A stretch of 14,428 nt of DNA from Fidelibacterota bacterium (GTDB lineage Bacteria; Fidelibacterota; Marinisomatia; Marinisomatales; TCS55), in contig NZWI01000009.1 of NCBI GenBank assembly GCA_002701875.1, positions 1 through 14,428 on the forward strand. Reading direction: 5' to 3'. The notes below the pieces were generated by a model, which saw only the letters and a list, made by a program, of their open reading frames with translations, ran no database searches and was not told where the DNA came from. This document shows, one piece after another, positions 1-7,508 of this stretch. Positions within the stretch are counted from its first letter, which is position 1; each line of letters starts with the position of its first letter. The position numbers and the translations under genes were made by a program.

Positions 1-573
1 AAATATTCCACTAAAATAGTTAATGATGCGATGAAGCGATTTCATAGTGAAAATCCATATAAAGATTATATATCTAAAGAACAATTACGAGATGAGGTTG
101 ATATTAGTCAGGATTGGTTATCATATGTTGTTGAGTCAATGGCAAATGATGTTGTGAAGATGAAACGAGGTTATGCATTAAAAGATCATTCAGTATCTTT
201 ATCAGATTCTGATTTGCAATTAACTGTAAAATTAGAGGAGCTATTAATTAAGGCAGCCTATAATCTTCCTAAAGTAGATAGTCTTTTTTCAGATGATCCT
301 AAAAAAGCTTTATCATTGTTACACCTTTTAAAAAATAATGGGAAAGTTATCGAAATAAAACAAGGTTTATGGATTCACATAAACCTTATAGATAAATTGA
401 AGCATGCATTATCAGAATATTTTTCTTCATCTAGAGAAATGAAAGTATCCGATTTCAAAAAAATCACTTTAAGTAGCAGGAGATCTGCGATTCCTTTACT
501 AGAATACTGCGATGACCAATCTTTAACTGAACGGCAAGACGATATAAGAGTCAAAGGTGATGACCTTGGCTAA
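1..573 (+). CDS. selB: SelB, selenocysteine-specific elongation factor, C-terminal part (5' end outside window)
   Basis: The reading frame is open from base 1, so this is the last 190 codons of a longer gene and the ATG at 31 is internal. SelB is the EF-Tu-like GTPase that brings Sec-tRNA to UGA codons followed by a SECIS hairpin. Only the C-terminal winged-helix repeats are visible here. The final one (about the last 55 residues) has the SelB-type pattern: a short MKVSDFKK helix, then SSRRSAIPLLEYCDD, then a basic strand ending in DDIRVKG. In known SelB proteins this last winged helix binds the SECIS RNA. The GTPase domains would lie upstream of the window. The stop TAA overlaps the start of mutS, so the two are probably co-transcribed. 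It implies that the genome decodes selenocysteine, although selA, selC and selD are not in view. Family assignment rests on the C-terminal motif alone. Confidence 0.82.
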   Translation, partial: KYSTKIVNDAMKRFHSENPYKDYISKEQLRDEVDISQDWLSYVVESMANDVVKMKRGYALKDHSVSLSDSDLQLTVKLEELLIKAAYNLPKVDSLFSDDPKKALSLLHLLKNNGKVIEIKQGLWIHINLIDKLKHALSEYFSSSREMKVSDFKKITLSSRRSAIPLLEYCDDQSLTERQDDIRVKGDDLG

Positions 574-3154
574 AAATTCTGGAACACCCTTAATGAATCA
601 ATATTTAGATGTTAAGAAAGATTATGGTGATGCTATAGTCCTTTTTAGAATGGGGGATTTTTATGAAACATTTAATGAAGATGCCAAAATCACTGCTAAA
701 ATTTTAGGCATTGTTCTTACGAAAAGATCCAATGGTGCAGCAGCTGATGTACCTTTAGCGGGTTTCCCTTACCATGCTTTGGATAATTATTTATACAAAT
801 TAGTTAGTGCTGGCCAGAGAGTTGCGATATGTGAGCAAGTGGAAGACCCCAAATTATCTAAAGGTATTGTAAAGCGTGAAGTTATCGAAGTAATTACCCC
901 AGGAACGATTACATCAGAGCAAGCATTGGATCAAAAGTCTAATAGGTATTTGGCATCAATATTTTATGCTAAGTCAAACATTGGATACTCAATTTTAGAT
1001 CAATCAACCGGGGAATTCTTTATCGGTGAGTGCCAGGAGGATAGAATAGGTGAATGTTTAAGAAAATTTGCCCCTCAAGAGGTGATTATAGGAGAATCTG
1101 TTGTGTTCTCTACGTCACGTTGGTATTTAGAATTAAAGCCGTTTATCACAAAGATAGAAGATTGGGTATTTAATTTTGAGGAGAGCTATAGAAAGTTAAT
1201 AGAACAATTTAAAGTTAAGTCTTTAAAGGGGTTTGGATGTGAGAATCTAAATAATGGAATTGCTAGTGCAGGAGCAATATTATATCATATTACTGAATCA
1301 TTAAATGGATCAATAGATCATATTTCAAAAATACAGCCAATATCAGATAATGGTATCATGGGATTAGATAGTTTTACTGTACGTAACTTAGAAATCTTCA
1401 AAAGCTTAGCATCTCAAGGAACGCATGGAACTTTGATTGATATTTTGGATGAAACAGTTACCGCTGGTGGAGCGCGCCTTTTAAGGCAGTGGATGAACAG
1501 ACCTTTAACTGATAAAAAACGTCTTACTAACCGACTAGATATTGTTGAATCATTCCATAATAATTCACCACTAAACGAAGATATATCACTACATCTAAAT
1601 CAAGTATCTGATGTAGAAAGAATAATAGGAAGAATTAATAGTGGTAAGGTTACACCTAAAGAAATCAATGGGCTTCGTATTAGTTTAGAACAAATTCCTT
1701 TTATCAAGTCAATATTAGAGAACTCCAAACAAAATAAATTGGTTTTGTTCAATAAATTATTTAAAAATACTAACAAAGTAACTAATAAAATTGTTCAAAC
1801 ACTTAACCTCGATGCACCATCAAAAATTAATCAAGGAAACGTTATATTAGAAGGTGTTGATAAAAAACTAGATGAACTTCGAAAATTAAGTAGTGGTGGC
1901 AAACAATGGATTGCAGATCTTCAAACAAGTGAACGAGAACGAACAGGTATCTCATCATTGAAAGTGGGCTACAATAAAGTTTTTGGTTATTATTTGGAAA
2001 TTACAAAGGCTCATAGCGATAAGGTTCCTGAGGATTATATCAGGAAACAAACATTGGTCAACTCTGAAAGATATATAACACCCGCTCTCAAAGAGTATGA
2101 AGAAAAAATATTGTCAGCTGATGAAAAAATATACAATATAGAATCTGAAATATTTAAGGTTCTATGCCAATATATTATTAATTCCGCACGATTATTGCAG
2201 TCGAATGCTTTTATTTTGAATCGATTGGACGTGCTAACAACGTTCGCTAAAGTATCGATATCAAATAATTATATTCGTCCAAAATTAGTTAACAGAACCA
2301 TAATCAAAGTTAATCAGGGTAGACACCCGGTTGTTGAGCAATTACTTCCAGCAACAGAACGTTTTGTTTCTAATAATCTCGATATGGATACAAAAACTAA
2401 TCAGATTCATCTTATTACAGGACCAAATATGGCTGGGAAATCTACTTATCTTCGTCAAATTGGTCTTATAGTTTATATGGCGCACTTAGGATGTTTTGTG
2501 TCTGCATCCTCAGCTGAAATTGGAATTTGTGATAAATTGTTCACTCGTGTAGGAGCAAGTGACAATCTTGCTGGAGGTGAAAGTACATTTTTGGTTGAAA
2601 TGAATGAAGCTGCAAATATTCTTAATAATGCGACAGAAAAAAGTTTAATTCTATTAGATGAAATAGGACGCGGTACGGCCACATATGATGGACTATCCCT
2701 TGCATGGGCCATAACGGAGTATATTCATGATAATAAATTCTTAGCTGCGAGAACTTTATTTGCAACGCATTATCATGAATTAACACATCTTGAGACTGAT
2801 CTCGATCGTCTTGAAAATTATCATATTGCAGTAAAAGAATTTCAAAATAAAATAATTTTTCTTCGGGAAATTATATCTGGGCCTGGAGATAAAAGTTATG
2901 GAATTAATGTTGCAGAAATGGCAGGTCTTCCTCATACTGTTATTGCACGTGCATCAGAGATCTTAATCTCTCTGATGCAAGATCAATTTAATAATGGTAA
3001 AAACAATAATATTTCAAATGATGATCAGTTATCGGTCTTTTCTGTTCAAGATTCTCAGATTAGAAAAGAATTAGAAGAATTAGATGTTTTAAACCTTTCT
3101 CCATTAGAGGCCATTAGAATATTGGATCAATTGAAGAAAAAATATGGTTTATAA
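560..3154 (+). CDS. mutS: DNA mismatch repair protein MutS
   Basis: MutS recognises base mismatches and small loops in DNA and starts mismatch repair with MutL. At 864 residues it is full length (the E. coli protein has 853). The N-terminal mismatch-binding domain carries the Phe-Tyr-Glu motif (F34-Y35-E36 in GDFYETF), whose Phe stacks on the mismatch. The C-terminal ABC-type ATPase has a Walker A loop GPNMAGKST at about 621-629, a Walker B Asp-Glu at 700-701 followed by the GRGTATYDG signature, and the ATHYHEL His at about 737. The extreme C-terminus (LSPLEAIRILDQLKK) resembles the tetramerisation helix region. Starts at GTG 557, ATG 560 or TTG 566 are all possible; I chose ATG 560, which overlaps selB by 14 bases. 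The 3' end overlaps the next gene by 11 bases. A perfect hairpin lies within the coding sequence at 2950-2979. No mutL is nearby. Confidence 0.98.
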   Translation: MTLAKNSGTPLMNQYLDVKKDYGDAIVLFRMGDFYETFNEDAKITAKILGIVLTKRSNGAAADVPLAGFPYHALDNYLYKLVSAGQRVAICEQVEDPKLSKGIVKREVIEVITPGTITSEQALDQKSNRYLASIFYAKSNIGYSILDQSTGEFFIGECQEDRIGECLRKFAPQEVIIGESVVFSTSRWYLELKPFITKIEDWVFNFEESYRKLIEQFKVKSLKGFGCENLNNGIASAGAILYHITESLNGSIDHISKIQPISDNGIMGLDSFTVRNLEIFKSLASQGTHGTLIDILDETVTAGGARLLRQWMNRPLTDKKRLTNRLDIVESFHNNSPLNEDISLHLNQVSDVERIIGRINSGKVTPKEINGLRISLEQIPFIKSILENSKQNKLVLFNKLFKNTNKVTNKIVQTLNLDAPSKINQGNVILEGVDKKLDELRKLSSGGKQWIADLQTSERERTGISSLKVGYNKVFGYYLEITKAHSDKVPEDYIRKQTLVNSERYITPALKEYEEKILSADEKIYNIESEIFKVLCQYIINSARLLQSNAFILNRLDVLTTFAKVSISNNYIRPKLVNRTIIKVNQGRHPVVEQLLPATERFVSNNLDMDTKTNQIHLITGPNMAGKSTYLRQIGLIVYMAHLGCFVSASSAEIGICDKLFTRVGASDNLAGGESTFLVEMNEAANILNNATEKSLILLDEIGRGTATYDGLSLAWAITEYIHDNKFLAARTLFATHYHELTHLETDLDRLENYHIAVKEFQNKIIFLREIISGPGDKSYGINVAEMAGLPHTVIARASEILISLMQDQFNNGKNNNISNDDQLSVFSVQDSQIRKELEELDVLNLSPLEAIRILDQLKKKYGL
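2950..2979. repeat. Perfect 11-bp inverted repeat inside mutS
   Basis: The arms TGCATCAGAGA (2950-2960) and TCTCTGATGCA (2969-2979) are exact reverse complements around an 8-base loop. A second, mutually exclusive pairing exists in the centre: AGAGAT (2956-2961) with ATCTCT (2966-2971) around CTTA. The longer stem has five G-C pairs, unusual for this AT-rich DNA. It encodes part of the MutS segment ARASEILISLMQ, about 175 bases before the mutS stop and upstream of the next gene. No T-run follows, so it does not look like a classical terminator. The structure is seen directly; any function is unknown. Confidence 0.8.
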
Positions 3155-4211
3155 AATATTTAATAAAATTAGGTTTTTTAGTTTATTATTTATTTTATCA
3201 ATATGTTTGAGTGAAACATATTGGGTACGTTATGGATGGCAAGCATTTAATAGTGCTGGGGATGCTCGAATTTTATCTCTAGGAGGTGAAACAGTTACTG
3301 ATTATGGTACATCTATTTCACCTTTATTTAATCCAGCAGTCTCAAATAAAGTAGGTATTCATAATATTAATTATACTCATCAGAGCAGACTGGCTGGTAT
3401 GATTAATAGTGATCTTATTGGTTTTCCTATAAATAATTTTTCACGGCCACTTAATGTAATTATAATTTATGAAGGTATTGACCACATTCCAGATACAAGA
3501 AATATTCTATTAGATTTTGGTCTAGATGGTATCCCTGGTAGTGGAGATTCTGGTGAAGGTAATGGGATACTTGATGAAGGTGAAAGGTTAGATAATGATA
3601 AAGTAAAATATTTTTCACAACGGCAATTAGGTTTTCATGTGAGTACTTCTTGGCAAAAAGATAACTTCGAATTTGGCCTTGCTCTGAAAACATTAATCCA
3701 TTCATTAGGTGAATATTCAGGGACTGGTATTGGTTTAGATATTGGAATTATTACTTCACCTTGGAAGAATGGTCGTATTGGAGTTACTGTTCGAGATATG
3801 ACAACTAGCTGGCAAGTATGGGATAATGGTACAGTTGAGAGGTTTAAACCAACAATTATTACCGGCGTTGCACAGTCAATTACATTAACTAAAGCAAAGT
3901 TGTCATTTACTGGTATGGCTAATATTGTATGGGATGCTGGCGGTAAAACAATGAATGATGATTTTAGAATTGGTGATCGTGGAGGAAGAATTATTACTGG
4001 ATTAAATACAATATATAATAATCAATTGGCTTTAAGGTTAGGAAGGAATGGTTTAGGATCAGTTACAGCAGGCGTGGGATTAAGTTGGGGTAATATGTCA
4101 CTTGATTATGCATTTTTAAACGAACCTTCTGGCTCAGGGTTGGGCACAAGCCACTTAATTTCAATTTCGGTTAATTCCGATTGGGTTAAAGCCTATATAG
4201 AAAAATTATAA
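3144..4211 (+). CDS. PorV/PorQ-like outer-membrane beta-barrel protein
   Basis: This 355-residue protein begins with a basic start and hydrophobic stretch (residues about 5-23, ending near CLSE) that looks like a signal peptide. The mature N-terminus runs SAGDARILSLGGETVTDYGTS.. then a FNPA segment. This matches the PorV/PorQ (FadL-related) pattern in which a Gly-rich GG..V..Y/D segment is followed by an NPA plug motif. The rest alternates hydrophobic and polar residues as in a beta barrel. Residues about 126-152 form an Asp/Gly-rich insert (DFGLDGIPGSGD, then GEGNGILDEGE) that resembles calcium-binding loops. Relatives serve in type 9 secretion or as outer-membrane channels; the substrate here cannot be told. 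The ATG lies within the last codons of mutS (11-base overlap), suggesting co-transcription. The C-terminus faces the SDR gene tail to tail. Confidence 0.72.
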   Translation: MVYKIFNKIRFFSLLFILSICLSETYWVRYGWQAFNSAGDARILSLGGETVTDYGTSISPLFNPAVSNKVGIHNINYTHQSRLAGMINSDLIGFPINNFSRPLNVIIIYEGIDHIPDTRNILLDFGLDGIPGSGDSGEGNGILDEGERLDNDKVKYFSQRQLGFHVSTSWQKDNFEFGLALKTLIHSLGEYSGTGIGLDIGIITSPWKNGRIGVTVRDMTTSWQVWDNGTVERFKPTIITGVAQSITLTKAKLSFTGMANIVWDAGGKTMNDDFRIGDRGGRIITGLNTIYNNQLALRLGRNGLGSVTAGVGLSWGNMSLDYAFLNEPSGSGLGTSHLISISVNSDWVKAYIEKL

Positions 4212-4224
4212 TCTTTAATTATAA
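4201..4224 (-). terminator. Possible weak terminator of the SDR gene
   Basis: TTATAAT (4206-4212) and ATTATAA (4218-4224) form a perfect 7-bp stem around CTTTA. Read on the minus strand, the stem lies just after the SDR stop codon and is followed by five T residues (plus-strand A at 4201-4205). This is the geometry of an intrinsic terminator. However, the stem is entirely A-T and overlaps the last codons and stop of the converging plus-strand gene, so it would be weak. It might serve both directions. Treat as a candidate only. Confidence 0.3.
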
Positions 4225-4227
4225 AAA

Positions 4228-4968
4228 TTATATTGAAAATTTTCTAAATATCCAATCGGGCGCATATTTCATTATTGGCACAGTAAAAAAGCGCATTTGC
4301 CAAGGAAAGATAAAAACTTTTCTTTTCTTATCAACTGCTCGAATAATTTTTTTTACGGCTACATCTGTATCCATAAGAAATGGCATATAAAATTCATTAT
4401 TATCTGTCATTTCACTTTTAATAAAGCCTGGGCAAATTGCTGTTACAGAAATACCATATTTATAAAGAGCAGTACCCCAACCTTGGCAAATATTTCTAAC
4501 AGCCGCTTTTGAACCGCTATAGGCAGAATGATGTGCTAGTCCTCGAAAGCTAGCAATAGAGCAAATCACAGCAATTTTTCCATTTTTTATTGATTTCATA
4601 TAGGGAATAAATGGCATTACAGTATTTGTGACTCCTAAGATATTAATACTAAGTATTCGATTCATGGCTGATGAACTCCCAGAACTAAGTTCGTCTGGGG
4701 TACCAGCTCCTGCGTTTGCATATACAGCTTCAACTGAACCAGGAAGAGAAATAAAATCTTTAATAGCTACACTACATTGAATCTCATTTAGAACATCAAG
4801 TGGATAGATCTTAGCTTTCCCACCTAGTTCAACGCACTTAGTGGCAACTTTATTTAAATTATTTTCCCTTCTAGCAGCAAGACCTACATAATAATTTAAT
4901 TTTGAATAAGAATATGCTAAATATTCACCAATCCCACTACTGGCACCTGAAATAAATACTTTTTTCAT
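4228..4968 (-). CDS. Short-chain dehydrogenase/reductase (SDR) family oxidoreductase
   Basis: This is a 246-residue classical SDR, the usual length. The cofactor loop GASSGIG is at 8-14, and the pair R33-R34 after the second strand suggests NADP(H) rather than NAD(H). NAG is at 85-87. The catalytic tetrad appears complete: N109 (in SINILG), S137, Y150 and K154 (YSGSK). The CPGFIKSEMT segment at about 179-188 matches the usual PG motif after strand 6. The C-terminus (about 210-246) is rich in aromatic and basic residues and could touch the membrane, as in SDRs acting on lipids or sugars; that is inference. The substrate cannot be named. It is the only minus-strand gene and sits between two plus-strand operons, convergent with the barrel gene and divergent from yicC. 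No Shine-Dalgarno sequence precedes its ATG. Confidence 0.93.
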   Translation of the reverse strand: MKKVFISGASSGIGEYLAYSYSKLNYYVGLAARRENNLNKVATKCVELGGKAKIYPLDVLNEIQCSVAIKDFISLPGSVEAVYANAGAGTPDELSSGSSSAMNRILSINILGVTNTVMPFIPYMKSIKNGKIAVICSIASFRGLAHHSAYSGSKAAVRNICQGWGTALYKYGISVTAICPGFIKSEMTDNNEFYMPFLMDTDVAVKKIIRAVDKKRKVFIFPWQMRFFTVPIMKYAPDWIFRKFSI

Positions 4969-5002
4969 CTATAATGAATATACGTACCATTTCCCTTTTT
5001 CT

Positions 5003-5037
5003 ATAAATAATAGATTTTGAGCTGATCTATTATTTAT
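5003..5037. repeat. Perfect 13-bp inverted repeat between the SDR gene and yicC
   Basis: ATAAATAATAGAT (5003-5015) and ATCTATTATTTAT (5025-5037) are exact reverse complements around the 9-base centre TTTGAGCTG. One more G-U pair is possible at 5002/5038. It lies in the 124-base divergent region, 35 bases from the SDR start and 56 from the yicC start. Neither side is followed by a T-run in the reading direction, so it does not look like a terminator. It could be an operator for a dimeric regulator or a leader hairpin. The remainder of 4969-5092 shows only AT-rich sequence and poorly matching promoter-like hexamers. Confidence 0.85.
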
Positions 5038-5045
5038 GTTATCTA
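5017..5045 (+). promoter_or_regulatory. Possible sigma-70-like promoter for the yicC operon
   Basis: TTGAGC (5017-5022) and TATCTA (5040-5045) are 17 bases apart, the ideal spacing, and would place the start of transcription around 5052, some 40 bases before the yicC ATG. The match to consensus is modest (four of six and three of six bases). The -35-like box falls in the loop of the inverted repeat, which would suit repression by a protein bound there. In sequence this AT-rich, such matches arise easily by chance. Confidence 0.22.
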
Positions 5046-5092
5046 TCGTTAATAAAATGTAAATTACCAGACTTTTTTCGGATATATAAATA

Positions 5093-5950
5093 ATGATTCA
5101 AAGTATGACTGGATATGGGCGGGGAACCGCAGGTAAGGGCACTAAAAAGATAACCTCTTTTATTAAAGTAGTGAATGGTCGCTACTTGGATATAAAGATA
5201 CGTGGTCTTGAAATTGAACCTGATGATTATAGCAATATAAGAAATCTAATAGTTGAGAAATTAGTTCGTGGTACAGTCCACGTAAATTTGGAATTAGAAA
5301 ATAAAAATGCTGAATCAATTTCATTTAACGAAGCTCGATTTGAAGCGATTGAAAAAATATTGTTAGAAATACAAAAGAAATATGGTCGACATTTAGATAT
5401 GGGGGATTTCATAAACTCTAATGATTTATTTGCCAATAGAGATGTGCAGTCTCTAGACTCTAAACTGATAAAAGATTGTGTTAATAATGCATGCACTGAG
5501 GTCATTAAAATGAGAAAATCTGAAGGAAAAGTGCTTCAAGCTGATTTTAAAAAACGATTAAATAGCTTAAGTGAAGTTTTATCAAAAATTGAAAAACGAT
5601 TACCTGAGGAACTTGATAACAGGTCTGAAAAATATAAAAATAAGATTATAGAGTTAATTAATAACAATTCAATCGATGAATCTAGAATTGCGATGGAAAC
5701 AGCAATTTTGGCAGAGAAAGCTGATGTAACTGAAGAGGTTGTTAGGCTAAAAAGTCATTTTGACCAATTTCATGGGATGATTTCATCTAATGAACCTGTT
5801 GGTAGACGCCTAAATTTTTTAACACAGGAAATTGCTAGAGAAGTAAATACGATAGGTTCAAAAACTTCATCAAATGATGTAATTAATAATGTGATAATAA
5901 TGAAGGATGAAGTAGAAAAAATACGAGAGCAAGTTCAAAATATTCTATGA
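5093..5950 (+). CDS. yicC: YicC/YloC family endoribonuclease
   Basis: This 285-residue protein opens with MIQSMTGYGRG, the hallmark N-terminus of the YicC family. It ends with the equally typical segment RRLNFLTQEIAREVNTIGSK followed by a helix IMKDEVEKIREQVQN. Length fits the family (about 287-293). Members are metal-dependent endoribonucleases; E. coli YicC helps degrade particular small RNAs. It is a cytoplasmic, charged, largely helical protein. The family commonly precedes gmk and rpoZ, as here. The stop TGA overlaps the gmk start by four bases (ATGA), which suggests translational coupling. The start has no Shine-Dalgarno motif; the leader is TATATAAATA directly before the ATG. This gene is one of three showing that TGA is used as an ordinary stop in this genome. 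Confidence 0.95.
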   Translation: MIQSMTGYGRGTAGKGTKKITSFIKVVNGRYLDIKIRGLEIEPDDYSNIRNLIVEKLVRGTVHVNLELENKNAESISFNEARFEAIEKILLEIQKKYGRHLDMGDFINSNDLFANRDVQSLDSKLIKDCVNNACTEVIKMRKSEGKVLQADFKKRLNSLSEVLSKIEKRLPEELDNRSEKYKNKIIELINNNSIDESRIAMETAILAEKADVTEEVVRLKSHFDQFHGMISSNEPVGRRLNFLTQEIAREVNTIGSKTSSNDVINNVIIMKDEVEKIREQVQNIL

Positions 5951-6525
5951 AGAATTTAATTATTGTATCTGCACCATCTGGCACGGGGAAAACAACTATT
6001 TGTAAAGCCCTGCAAGAGCGTGACAGTTCAATCAAGTTTTCTGTATCTTGCACGACTCGCAAACGAAGAGCCGATGAAAAAGACGGTATTGATTATAGTT
6101 TTATGACCGAAAAAGAATTTAGTAATGGCATTAATAATAAATTATTTGCTGAATGGGAAAAGATCCATGGTAATTATTACTATGGTACATTAGAATCAAC
6201 GTTGGCTAATGCAATTAATAAAAACCAATTATTATTATTAGAATTAGATGTCAAAGGAGCTATGGCAATAAAAAAAATATATTCGGATCATACTATATCA
6301 ATATTTATTGAACCTCCAAGTTTGAAAGAATTAGAACTGCGCCTTGAGACTAGAGGCACTGAATCAAATAAAAATATAAAAAAAAGGCTCGAAAGAATCG
6401 ATGAGGAGATATCTTGCAAATCCAAATTTGATTTTTGTATTATCAACGATGATATTAATAGAGCAGTTAATGAAATAATGAGTGTTATTCAACATCAAAA
6501 TGAAGGAGTATATAATGGCTCTTGA
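5947..6525 (+). CDS. gmk: Guanylate kinase
   Basis: Guanylate kinase phosphorylates GMP to GDP with ATP, feeding GTP, dGTP and (p)ppGpp synthesis. The 192-residue length is close to normal (E. coli 207). The P-loop APSGTGKT is at 9-16. The GMP-binding segment SVSCTTRKRR..DGIDY at about 32-50 supplies the conserved Ser, Arg and Tyr residues. FAEWEKIHGNYYYGT at 67-81 is the second GMP-contact region, and LELDVKGA at about 98-105 holds the conserved Asp. The lid region carries the typical RL..R pattern near RLETRGTESNKNIKKRLER. It overlaps yicC by four bases and rpoZ by eleven, which fixes it in a tight operon. Nothing is missing or unusual. Confidence 0.98.
   Translation: MKNLIIVSAPSGTGKTTICKALQERDSSIKFSVSCTTRKRRADEKDGIDYSFMTEKEFSNGINNKLFAEWEKIHGNYYYGTLESTLANAINKNQLLLLELDVKGAMAIKKIYSDHTISIFIEPPSLKELELRLETRGTESNKNIKKRLERIDEEISCKSKFDFCIINDDINRAVNEIMSVIQHQNEGVYNGS
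6503..6508 (+). promoter_or_regulatory. Ribosome-binding site of rpoZ
   Basis: AAGGAG lies six bases before the ATG at 6515 and fixes that start over the longer frame opening at 6482. It lies inside the end of gmk. It is one of few clear Shine-Dalgarno motifs in the window. Confidence 0.85.
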
Positions 6526-6799
6526 ACCGTTATCAATTAGAAACATGGAAGAAAAAACTTCAGATATTTTTGAAGCTGTAGTTGTTATGTCCAAACGTGC
6601 AAAGCAAATCCTAAATAACCGAATTGTTGAAGAAATAATAACATCCGCAGATGAAGAAGAAGTGGAAATGGGTGTTTACGATCAAATAGAAGAAAAAAAT
6701 CCTGAAGATTATGAAGAACTAGAGAAAGTGACAACGACAGCAGTTAATGAATTTGTTGATGGAAATATTCAGTGGGATCAAAAAGAAAATGATGAATAA
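6515..6799 (+). CDS. rpoZ: DNA-directed RNA polymerase omega subunit
   Basis: Omega is the small subunit that helps fold and hold the beta-prime subunit of RNA polymerase. The protein is 94 residues. Its core FEAVVVMSKRAKQILNNRI matches the omega helix pattern (xxVVxxxAxRARQI). The acidic C-terminal half (DEEEVEMGVYDQIEEKNPEDYEEL) is typical of the family's variable tail. The N-terminus MALEPLSIRNME does not carry the MARVT sequence that forms part of ppGpp site 1 in E. coli, so that site is probably absent. The start is set by a good ribosome-binding site; the longer reading frame (from 6482) would add 11 residues that lie wholly inside gmk. Identity is supported as much by position after yicC-gmk as by sequence. 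Confidence 0.9.
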   Translation: MALEPLSIRNMEEKTSDIFEAVVVMSKRAKQILNNRIVEEIITSADEEEVEMGVYDQIEEKNPEDYEELEKVTTTAVNEFVDGNIQWDQKENDE

Positions 6800-6823
6800 A
6801 ATATAGAAAAATATTTTAATTGT

Positions 6824-7501
6824 ATGATCTTCATTTCTGATGAAAAAATAATTCAGTTTTTAAATCAAACAAAAGAAGTGTATGGAGATGAGATTAATAT
6901 TGAAAAAAAAATCATTTCCTCAAAAAAGATAATTAGAAAAGAAGATTTTCCATCAGATCTCGATGTTTTTTATAACCAAATAAATAAATGTCATAAATGT
7001 TCCTTAGGTAGTTCTAGAACTAATTTTGTTTTTGGTGTTGGAGACAAAAATGCAAGTCTTATGCTTGTTGGAGAAGCTCCTGGTGAGAATGAAGATTTAA
7101 AAGGTGAGCCATTTGTTGGTCGAGCAGGAAAATTGCTTGACAAAATCCTTTTTGCTATAAAAAGAACACGCAATGAGGATGTGTATATTTGTAATGTTAT
7201 AAAATGTAGGCCTCCAAATAACCGCGATCCATTAACTAGCGAAGTCAAGGAGTGTGAACCTTATTTAATTCATCAAATTAATTTGATTAAGCCTAAACTC
7301 ATTGTAGCTTTAGGAAGAGTCGCTGGAAAGACACTACTTAATGTGGATAATTCGTTGAAAAGTATGCGAGGAGAAATTCATAACTATCATGGCACTCCGC
7401 TTATAGTGACATATCATCCTGCAGCTTTACTAAGAAATCCAAACTGGAAACCTTTGGCATGGGAGGATTTTAAATGGATTCAATCAATTATAGAATCATA
7501 G
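6824..7501 (+). CDS. Family 4 (iron-sulfur) uracil-DNA glycosylase
   Basis: The enzyme removes uracil from DNA, starting base-excision repair of deaminated cytosine. Motif 1, GEAPGENED (83-91), and the HPAALLRNP motif (198-206) mark the family-4 active site. [13 protein letters not shown] follows motif 1 as expected. Four cysteines, C56, C59, C128 and C144, match the iron-sulfur ligands of this family: a CxxC pair plus a pair separated by 15 residues. Compared with the shortest family-4 enzymes (about 200 residues) it has roughly 50 extra N-terminal residues before the CxxC, charged and probably helical; similar extensions occur in other bacteria. It starts 24 bases after rpoZ and ends seven bases before dnaB, so it is very likely co-transcribed. 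No Shine-Dalgarno motif is visible. It ends in TAG, the only one in the window. Confidence 0.95.
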   Translation: MIFISDEKIIQFLNQTKEVYGDEINIEKKIISSKKIIRKEDFPSDLDVFYNQINKCHKCSLGSSRTNFVFGVGDKNASLMLVGEAPGENEDLKGEPFVGRAGKLLDKILFAIKRTRNEDVYICNVIKCRPPNNRDPLTSEVKECEPYLIHQINLIKPKLIVALGRVAGKTLLNVDNSLKSMRGEIHNYHGTPLIVTYHPAALLRNPNWKPLAWEDFKWIQSIIES

Positions 7502-7508
7502 TATTTAT

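Noticed and set aside
31..573. A separate small gene starting at ATG 31
   Set aside because: The same frame is open back to base 1 and the protein matches the C-terminal winged helices of SelB, so it is a truncated gene end, not a complete gene.
4297..4512. A 71-residue plus-strand frame opposite the SDR gene
   Set aside because: It overlaps conserved SDR coding sequence, including the PG motif region, and resembles nothing known.
5003..5037. Intrinsic terminator at the 13-bp inverted repeat
   Set aside because: No T-run follows the stem on either strand, the stem is nearly all A-T, and it lies between divergent starts where no terminator is needed.
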